DNA of 7,814 nt, from NCBI GenBank assembly GCA_031265345.1, contig JAISCU010000382.1, positions 1 through 7,814 on the forward strand, in the 5' to 3' direction. Position numbers and translations under genes: made by a program. The DNA comes from Bifidobacteriaceae bacterium. GTDB lineage: Bacteria > Actinomycetota > Actinomycetes > Actinomycetales > WQXJ01. The notes beneath the pieces are model-generated. The model was given only the letters and a program-made list of their open reading frames with translations, was not told the origin of the DNA and ran no database searches. Within the stretch, counting starts at the first letter, position 1. Every line of letters begins with the position of its first letter. Of the stretch, positions 1-7,814 are shown piece by piece.

Positions 1-666
1 CGGCTTCTCGATCTTCGCCACCACCGGCAGGACGCGCCCCGCCTCGGTCATGACGGCCCGCACAGCCGCGTAATCGGAGGCGGACCGGACAAAGGACAGC
101 GCCACCAGATCGACCCCCAGGCCCAGCACGAACCGCAAGTCATCGACGTCTTTCTCAGTCAGCGCCGGCACCGAGACGGCCACGCCCGGCAGATTCAGCC
201 CCTTGTGATCCGACACCGGACCGCCCACCTCGACAGTCGTGACCACGTCGGTCGAGGTCACAGCGTCGACTCGCACCACCACTTTGCCGTCGTCGATCAA
301 GATGTGGTCGCCCACGCGAGCGTCCCCTGGCAGCCCCTCGTAAGTGGTGGAAGCACAGGCGGCGGTGCCTTCCACCGGCGAGGTCGTGATGGTGAACCGC
401 TGGCCGGGCACCAGTTCGACAGGCGCATGGCCCACGAAGGTCCCGAGCCTGATCTTCGGCCCTTGGAGGTCCGCCAGGATTCCCACGGGGACGTCCAACT
501 CACAAGAGGCCTCGCGCAACGCCGCATAGACGGCCGAATGGTCGTCATGGGTGCCGTGCGAGAGATTCAACCGGGCCACATTCATGCCCGCCGCGATCAA
601 CTCCGTGATCTTGTCTTTCGAACTGGTCGCCGGTCCTATGGTGCAGACAATCTTGGCCCGCCGCAT
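1..666 (-). CDS. pyk: Pyruvate kinase, N-terminal 222 residues (gene runs off the left edge)
   Basis: Pyruvate kinase transfers phosphate from phosphoenolpyruvate to ADP, giving pyruvate and ATP in the last step of glycolysis in the cytoplasm. The frame is open from an ATG at 666 to the window edge, about 46% of a typical 470-480 residue enzyme. The N-terminus MRRAKIVCTIGPAT is the family signature. R32, N34 and S36 in the NVARLNLSHG segment and D66 in ADLQGPKIRLG match active-site residues. Residues about 72-160 form the mobile B domain. The last visible residues, VVAKIEKP, contain the catalytic Lys (K218) and a metal-binding Glu (E220). L67 and K71 sit where potassium-dependent enzymes carry Thr and Glu, suggesting a potassium-independent type. 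The start is supported by a purine-rich ribosome binding site 6 bases upstream. The gene follows gltD by 39 bases on the same strand, so co-transcription is likely. The C-terminal regulatory domain is not visible. Confidence 0.97.
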   Translation of the reverse strand, partial: MRRAKIVCTIGPATSSKDKITELIAAGMNVARLNLSHGTHDDHSAVYAALREASCELDVPVGILADLQGPKIRLGTFVGHAPVELVPGQRFTITTSPVEGTAACASTTYEGLPGDARVGDHILIDDGKVVVRVDAVTSTDVVTTVEVGGPVSDHKGLNLPGVAVSVPALTEKDVDDLRFVLGLGVDLVALSFVRSASDYAAVRAVMTEAGRVLPVVAKIEKP

Positions 667-672
667 CAGGTG

Positions 673-682
673 CCCCTCTCCC
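673..682 (-). promoter_or_regulatory. Ribosome binding site of pyk
   Basis: On the minus strand GGGAGAGGGG lies 6 bases before the pyk ATG, within the 39-base gltD-pyk gap. It supports the ATG at 666 as the start. It also shows that pyk can initiate independently rather than only by coupling to gltD. The gap shows no obvious stem-loop terminator, which favours read-through from gltD. Confidence 0.7.
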
Positions 683-705
683 GAGCGCCCGCTGAGAGCA
701 CCCGA

Positions 706-2161
706 CTACAGACTCATCGGTACTTCCGTGGCTGGGATCGGGTGGTGCAACTCCGTCGATCCCTGGAGGTAGGCATCGACCGCCGCGGCGGCGGCCCGGC
801 CCTCGGCTATCGCCCAGACCACCAGCGACTGGCCGCGCCCGGCATCGCCGGCCACGAAAACACCATCCTTGGACGTGGCGTAGGCCGCGTCCCTGACCAG
901 CGTACCGCGCGGGCTGATCTCCAACCCCAGTTGCGACGTCAGGGTGGCTGAATCTGGACCGGTGAAGCCCATGGCTATGAGGACCAAGTCGGCTGGTAGC
1001 GAACGCTCGGTGCCGGCGAGAGGGCCGAACCGGCCGGAAGCGTCACGGACGGCATCGGCCACCTGGAGGGACTCGACCCGCCCGGACCGGCCCCGGAACT
1101 CCAACGACGTCACCGTGTAGACCCTTGCCCCGCCTTCGGCGTGCGAGCTCGAGGTCTTGAAGACCTGCGGGTAGACGGGCCACGGTTGGTGGGCCGGACG
1201 CTCGGAGGACGGCTGCGGCATGATCTCCAGCGAGGTGACCGACTTGGCCTCCTGGCGCAACGACGTGCCGACGCAGTCCGAGCCGGTGTCGCCCCCGCCG
1301 ATGACTATCACATGCTTGTCCTTGGCGGTGACCTGGTTGGCCACCATCCGCCCGGAGGCGACCACGTTGGCCTGCTCCAGGAACGGCTTGGCGAACTCGA
1401 CCCCCGCCAGCGAGCGGCCCGGCAGCGCCAGGTCGCGCGGCACGGTCGAGCCGATCGCGACCACCAACGCGTCGTAACGTTGGCGCAACTCCTCCCAGGA
1501 GATGTCGCGGCCTATCTCCACGCCGGTGCGGAACCGGGTGCCCTCGGCCTGCATCTGCGACAGGCGCAGGTCGAGGTGGTGCTTCCCGAGCTTGAAATCG
1601 GGGATGCCGTAGCGCAGCAGGCCGCCCGGCCGGTCGGCCCGTTCGAAGACCGCCACCGTGTGCCCGGCGCGGGTCAGCTGTTGGGCGGTCGCCAGCCCGG
1701 ACGGCCCGGAGCCGACCACCGCGACGGTGAAGCCCGTCAGCCGTTCCGGGATCTCCGGCGTCACCCAGTTGTTGGCGAAAGCCCGGTCGACTATGGCCAT
1801 CTCGATCGCTTCGATCGTGACGGGCGGCTGGTTGATCCCGAGCACGCAGGAGCCCTCGCACAGGCCGGGGCAGATCCGTCCGGTGAACTCGGGGAAGTTG
1901 TTGGTGGCGTGGAGCCTGTCCGATGCCGCCCGCCAGTCGCCGCGCCACACCAGGTCGTTCCACTCCGGGATCAGGTTGCCGAGCGGGCAGCCCCGGTGGC
2001 AGAACGGCACGCCGCAGTCCATGCAGCGCCCGGCCTGGCGGTGCGTCATGACGTCGTCCGGCGGCAGGTCGGCCCGCACTTCCCTGAAATCGAGCAGCCG
2101 CAGGGACACCGGCCGGTCCATCGGCAATTCGCGTTGACGGACTTTGATGAATCCGGTCGGG

Positions 2162-2169
<8 letters not shown>
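706..2169 (-). CDS. gltD: Glutamate synthase [NADPH] small (beta) subunit
   Basis: The beta subunit takes electrons from NADPH through FAD and iron-sulfur clusters to the FMN of the large subunit, for reductive synthesis of glutamate from 2-oxoglutarate and glutamine. The protein has 487 residues, normal for the family. The N-terminal adrenodoxin-reductase-like domain carries cysteines C49, C52, C57 and C61 and a second set C100, C104 and C108 (CPGLCEGSC), which hold the [4Fe-4S] clusters. A Rossmann FAD-binding motif GSGPSG is at 153-158, with E176 at the end of the second strand. The NADPH-binding motif GGGDTG is at 291-296. The C-terminal FAD contact [13 protein letters not shown] is at 436-448. 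All are intact. The ATG at 2169 overlaps the gltB stop by 8 bases and has a perfect Shine-Dalgarno 6 bases upstream. Related reductases (dihydropyrimidine dehydrogenase N-domain, NfnB) share this fold, but adjacency to gltB settles the identity. Confidence 0.97.
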
Positions 2170-6760
<4,591 letters not shown>

Positions 6761-6766
6761 AGTCCA

Positions 6767-6772
6767 CCTTCC
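6767..6772 (-). promoter_or_regulatory. Ribosome binding site of gltB
   Basis: GGAAGG on the minus strand sits 6 bases before the gltB ATG at 6760. It fixes this start and gives a propeptide of 35 residues before the catalytic Cys, a normal length for the family. Confidence 0.65.
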
Positions 6773-6795
6773 GGGTATCAGTTAGGGCAGTTGCC

Positions 6796-6824
6796 GGGCC
6801 CACCGCGAACGCAATGGTGAGCCC
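6796..6824 (-). promoter_or_regulatory. Stem-loop in the gltB upstream/leader region
   Basis: On the minus strand GGGCTCACC and GGTGGGCCC pair over 9 base pairs, one of them a G·U wobble, around an 11-base loop. The element lies 36-64 bases before the gltB start codon. If transcription starts well upstream it would fold in the leader RNA. If the TATCCT at 6829-6834 is the -10 element, the transcript would start near the first arm, and the symmetry could instead be a DNA operator just past the start point. No poly-U follows, so it does not look like a simple attenuator. The function is not established. Confidence 0.4.
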
Positions 6825-6828
6825 ACTC

Positions 6829-6834
6829 AGGATA
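6829..6834 (-). promoter_or_regulatory. Candidate -10 element of the gltB promoter
   Basis: The minus strand reads TATCCT, matching TATAAT at four of six positions, about 69 bases before the gltB ATG. No good -35 hexamer lies 17-18 bases upstream; that position falls inside the 14-bp dyad at 6848-6861. A TTGACG nearby (6841-6846) is only 6 bases away, too close to pair with it. Actinobacterial promoters often have weak -35 elements, so the call is possible but tentative. Confidence 0.25.
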
Positions 6835-6847
6835 CCTCGCCGTCAAG

Positions 6848-6861
6848 AGACCGGACGGTCT
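6848..6861. promoter_or_regulatory. Perfect 14-bp dyad upstream of gltB, possible operator
   Basis: AGACCG-GA-CGGTCT has two perfect 6-bp inverted arms with a 2-bp spacer, centred about 94 bases before the gltB start. It overlaps where the -35 would fall if TATCCT (6829-6834) is the -10. That placement and size fit a binding site for a dimeric regulator, perhaps one responding to nitrogen status. I do not recognise it as a GlnR or AmtR site, and no regulator gene is in the window. Chance symmetry in GC-rich DNA remains possible. Confidence 0.35.
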
Positions 6862-7094
6862 GGCCCATCATTCGGACGCCTCGGCGGTTCGGCGATGGCC
6901 CGGTTGCTCCGTCTTCGGGGTGGCCCTCGTCAGGCGCACGATGCCGCTCGCGGGCTCCCCGCGCCCGTTCGGCCCGTCTCGGTCCCCGGGTTCCGCGCCT
7001 TGTTTAGTTTCAGCGATTTCCGTCGAAAATGTGGCGCGAACCTGGTCCGATGCGCTAGCTTCTGTTTCGGCCATGTAAAACGACCGAACCTCGT

Positions 7095-7099
7095 AAGGA
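7095..7099 (+). promoter_or_regulatory. Ribosome binding site of the DUF4870-like gene
   Basis: AAGGA lies 6 bases before the ATG at 7106 in locally AT-richer DNA. It fixes the start ahead of the proline-rich tail, so the tail is a translated part of the protein. Confidence 0.7.
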
Positions 7100-7105
7100 C
7101 TAACT

Positions 7106-7708
7106 ATGACGCAGCCTCCGCAGCCGCCTGAGGGCTATTATCCGCCCCAACAGCCTCAAGGCTCCTATCCTCCACCACAGCAGCCTCAGGGCGGTTATCC
7201 GCCTCAGCAGCCCCAGGGTGGCTATGCGCCCGAGCAGCCCCAAGGCGGTTACGCGCCGCCGCCGCAGCCCCAGGGCGCCTATCCGCCGCAGCAGCCCCCG
7301 CAGGGCTACTACCAGCAGCCCGCGCCGGGCGGCTATCCCGGTCAACCCGGAGTCGATCCCGACATCCAGCAGAACAAGGTCTACGCCGTCCTGGCGTACT
7401 TCGGCCTCTTGGTGCTGATCCCGATCTTCGCCGCCAAGGATTCGCGCTTCGCGCGCTTCCACGCCAACCAGGGCCTGATCATGCTGATCGTCGAGGTCGT
7501 CTACTTCATCCTCTACGGCATCTTGACCGCCGTCCTCCTCGGCTCGGCAATCACCACCGGCAGCCTCGGCGCCGCCACGCTGGTGACCGGGCTGCTTGGC
7601 CTCTTGGGGCTCGCAATCACCGTGTTCGCGATCATCGGCATCGTCAACGCCGCGCAGGGCAAGTTCAAGGAGCTTCCCCTGATCGGCGGCATCAAGATTC
7701 TGAAGTAG
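7106..7708 (+). CDS. DUF4870/Tic20-like membrane protein with Pro/Gln/Gly/Tyr-rich N-terminal tail
   Basis: This 200-residue protein has two parts. Residues 1-85 are a low-complexity tail of P, Q, G and Y, built of six 9-10 residue repeats at 13-68. Residues about 88-185 form a small membrane domain with three predicted helices: roughly 92-110, 123-146 and 156-182. The stretch [19 protein letters not shown], followed by [13 protein letters not shown] (111-123) entering the second helix, matches what I know of the DUF4870/Tic20-like family of small bacterial membrane proteins, whose function is unsettled. There is no cleavable signal peptide, so the tail probably faces the cytoplasm; this is inference. 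The C-terminus is short and basic ([15 protein letters not shown]). The gene is transcribed away from gltB and starts with a good ribosome binding site. Related proteins often carry variable proline-rich tails or a zinc ribbon; no zinc ribbon is seen here. The family call is from pattern recognition only. Confidence 0.85.
   Translation: MTQPPQPPEGYYPPQQPQGSYPPPQQPQGGYPPQQPQGGYAPEQPQGGYAPPPQPQGAYPPQQPPQGYYQQPAPGGYPGQPGVDPDIQQNKVYAVLAYFGLLVLIPIFAAKDSRFARFHANQGLIMLIVEVVYFILYGILTAVLLGSAITTGSLGAATLVTGLLGLLGLAITVFAIIGIVNAAQGKFKELPLIGGIKILK
7142..7309 (+). repeat. Tandem 27/30-bp coding repeats (six [13 protein letters not shown] units)
   Basis: Six consecutive units each end in Tyr: residues 13-21, 22-31, 32-40, 41-49, 50-59 and 60-68. 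The consensus is PPQQPQGGY, with lengths of 27, 30, 27, 27, 30 and 27 bases. The bases are similar but not identical, with synonymous changes (caa/cag, ggt/ggc, tat/tac). The array is therefore not freshly duplicated, and selection on the peptide is plausible. The repeats are in frame and contiguous with no spacers, so this is not a CRISPR array. Copy number could vary between strains by slippage or recombination. Confidence 0.85.
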
Positions 7709-7814
7709 AGCGTCCCACCGGTCGGGCAGCCGCCGCCTCATACGGCCAGGCGCTGGCCACCCGACCGGCCACGTCCTCTTCCAAGGGGCCGTGCCACCGC
7801 TTCGGCGGGGCTCG
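7692..7814 (-). CDS. Probable 3' end of a convergent gene, product unknown (partial)
   Basis: On the minus strand a frame enters from the right edge and runs 40 codons to a TGA at 7692-7694. It ends in a hydrophilic, Ala/Arg-rich tail (including [21 protein letters not shown], split here as [11 protein letters not shown] then [10 protein letters not shown]). In the 28 codons nearest the edge, G or C occurs at roughly 79%, 64% and 86% of first, second and third positions by my hand count. That is the order expected of real high-GC coding DNA, and the overlapping alternative frame does not show it. If real, the gene converges on the DUF4870-like gene and overlaps its last 17 bases. I do not recognise the product. 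The start and most of the protein lie outside the window. The alternative is non-coding DNA holding only a terminator. Confidence 0.42.
   Translation of the reverse strand, partial: RAPPKRWHGPLEEDVAGRVASAWPYEAAAARPVGRSTSES
7718..7768 (+). terminator. Nested inverted repeats after the DUF4870-like gene, possible terminator
   Basis: An outer perfect 9-bp pair, CCGGTCGGG (7718-7726) and CCCGACCGG (7760-7768), encloses a second hairpin, GGCCAG-GCG-CTGGCC (7744-7758). The structure starts 10 bases after the stop codon at 7706-7708, where a terminator is expected. No T-run follows on either strand, so it would be a U-less terminator or an RNA-stabilising structure. It would also lie inside the probable convergent coding tail, which lowers confidence. 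Confidence 0.35.
7793..7811. other. TTCG-capped hairpin near the right edge
   Basis: GCC-A-CCGC-TTCG-GCGG-GGC can fold as a 7-bp stem with one bulged A and a C(UUCG)G loop, a very stable RNA tetraloop when read on the plus strand. It could belong to a transcription stop zone for the plus-strand gene, or it may simply reflect codon composition of the convergent frame that covers it. The right flank is cut by the window edge. Confidence 0.25.

Larger units (their letters stand above)
6761..7105. other. Divergent intergenic region between gltB and the membrane-protein gene
   Basis: These 345 bases carry no gene I can support. The gltB-proximal part (6761-6865) holds the gltB ribosome binding site, a stem-loop, a TATCCT hexamer usable as a -10 element (6829-6834, minus strand) and a 14-bp perfect dyad. 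The middle (6866-6995) is GC-rich with no clear signal. The right part (7000-7085) is visibly AT-richer, as expected for the promoter of the plus-strand gene; TAGCTT at 7056-7061 is a possible -10 but has no good -35 partner. Two small open frames cross the interval, one per strand. Neither has a ribosome binding site or convincing protein composition. Confidence 0.8.

Noticed and set aside
6774..6836. GGTATC (6774-6779) and GATACC (6831-6836) as an inverted repeat flanking the gltB leader
   Set aside because: Only 6 bp per arm with about 50 bases between them; this is expected by chance and the flanks do not extend the match.
6829..6846. TTGACG plus TATCCT as a standard sigma-70 promoter for gltB
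   Set aside because: The two hexamers are only 6 bases apart instead of 16-18, so they cannot act as one -35/-10 pair.
6868..7074. A 68-codon minus-strand frame between the divergent genes, upstream of gltB
   Set aside because: No ribosome binding site before its ATG, its first third runs through the AT-rich presumed promoter of the plus-strand gene with atypical codons, and the translation resembles no family I know. A real small gene is not excluded but is not supported.
6814..7131. A 105-codon plus-strand frame ending inside the DUF4870-like gene
   Set aside because: No ribosome binding site, Arg-rich non-protein-like composition, and it overlaps a well-supported gene start in another frame.
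7142..7309. Possible CRISPR-like array
   Set aside because: The units are contiguous without spacers, are in frame with a gene, vary in length by one codon and differ at synonymous positions, so they are protein-coding repeats.
7100..7741. A 213-codon minus-strand frame opposite the DUF4870-like gene
   Set aside because: Its repetitive Leu/Arg/Gly segments are the complement of the PQGY repeats. Codon-position composition in its part beyond the plus-strand gene does not fit coding DNA, whereas the neighbouring minus frame ending at 7692 does.

Overview
The window is a high-GC bacterial chromosomal segment. Codons end mostly in G or C, good Shine-Dalgarno sequences precede the starts, and the gene complement points to an actinobacterium. 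Genus cannot be read from this sequence alone. From memory, gltBD close to pyk is a recurring actinobacterial arrangement, but I could not check this.

Layout. About 85% of the window is one minus-strand gene cluster: gltB (6760 to 2162), gltD (2169 to 706) and the first 222 codons of pyk (666 to the window edge). gltB and gltD encode the large and small subunits of NADPH-dependent glutamate synthase (GOGAT). They overlap by 8 bases, and a perfect AAGGAGG Shine-Dalgarno for gltD lies inside the gltB reading frame. pyk begins 39 bases after the gltD stop with its own ribosome binding site, so the three genes are probably co-transcribed.

A 345-base non-coding interval (6761-7105) separates gltB from a divergent plus-strand gene (7106-7708). 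This gene encodes a small membrane protein with a Pro/Gln/Gly/Tyr repeat tail followed by a DUF4870/Tic20-like three-helix domain. The interval holds a perfect 14-bp dyad and a 9-bp stem-loop on the gltB side, and AT-richer DNA on the other side. The right edge (7709-7814) contains nested inverted repeats. It also contains the probable 3' end of a convergent minus-strand gene, whose last 17 bases would overlap the end of the membrane-protein gene.

Function. GltB and GltD form the ammonia-assimilation enzyme that converts glutamine and 2-oxoglutarate into two glutamates using NADPH. Pyruvate kinase supplies pyruvate and ATP at the end of glycolysis, so the cluster joins nitrogen assimilation to central carbon flow. 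All visible catalytic and cofactor residues of the three enzymes are intact. The window is mostly ordinary core metabolism. I saw no mobile element, CRISPR array, RNA gene or defence system. The points worth a second look are the gltB upstream dyad and hairpin, the potassium-independent residue signature in pyruvate kinase, the repeat tail of the membrane protein, and the unannotated convergent gene end.
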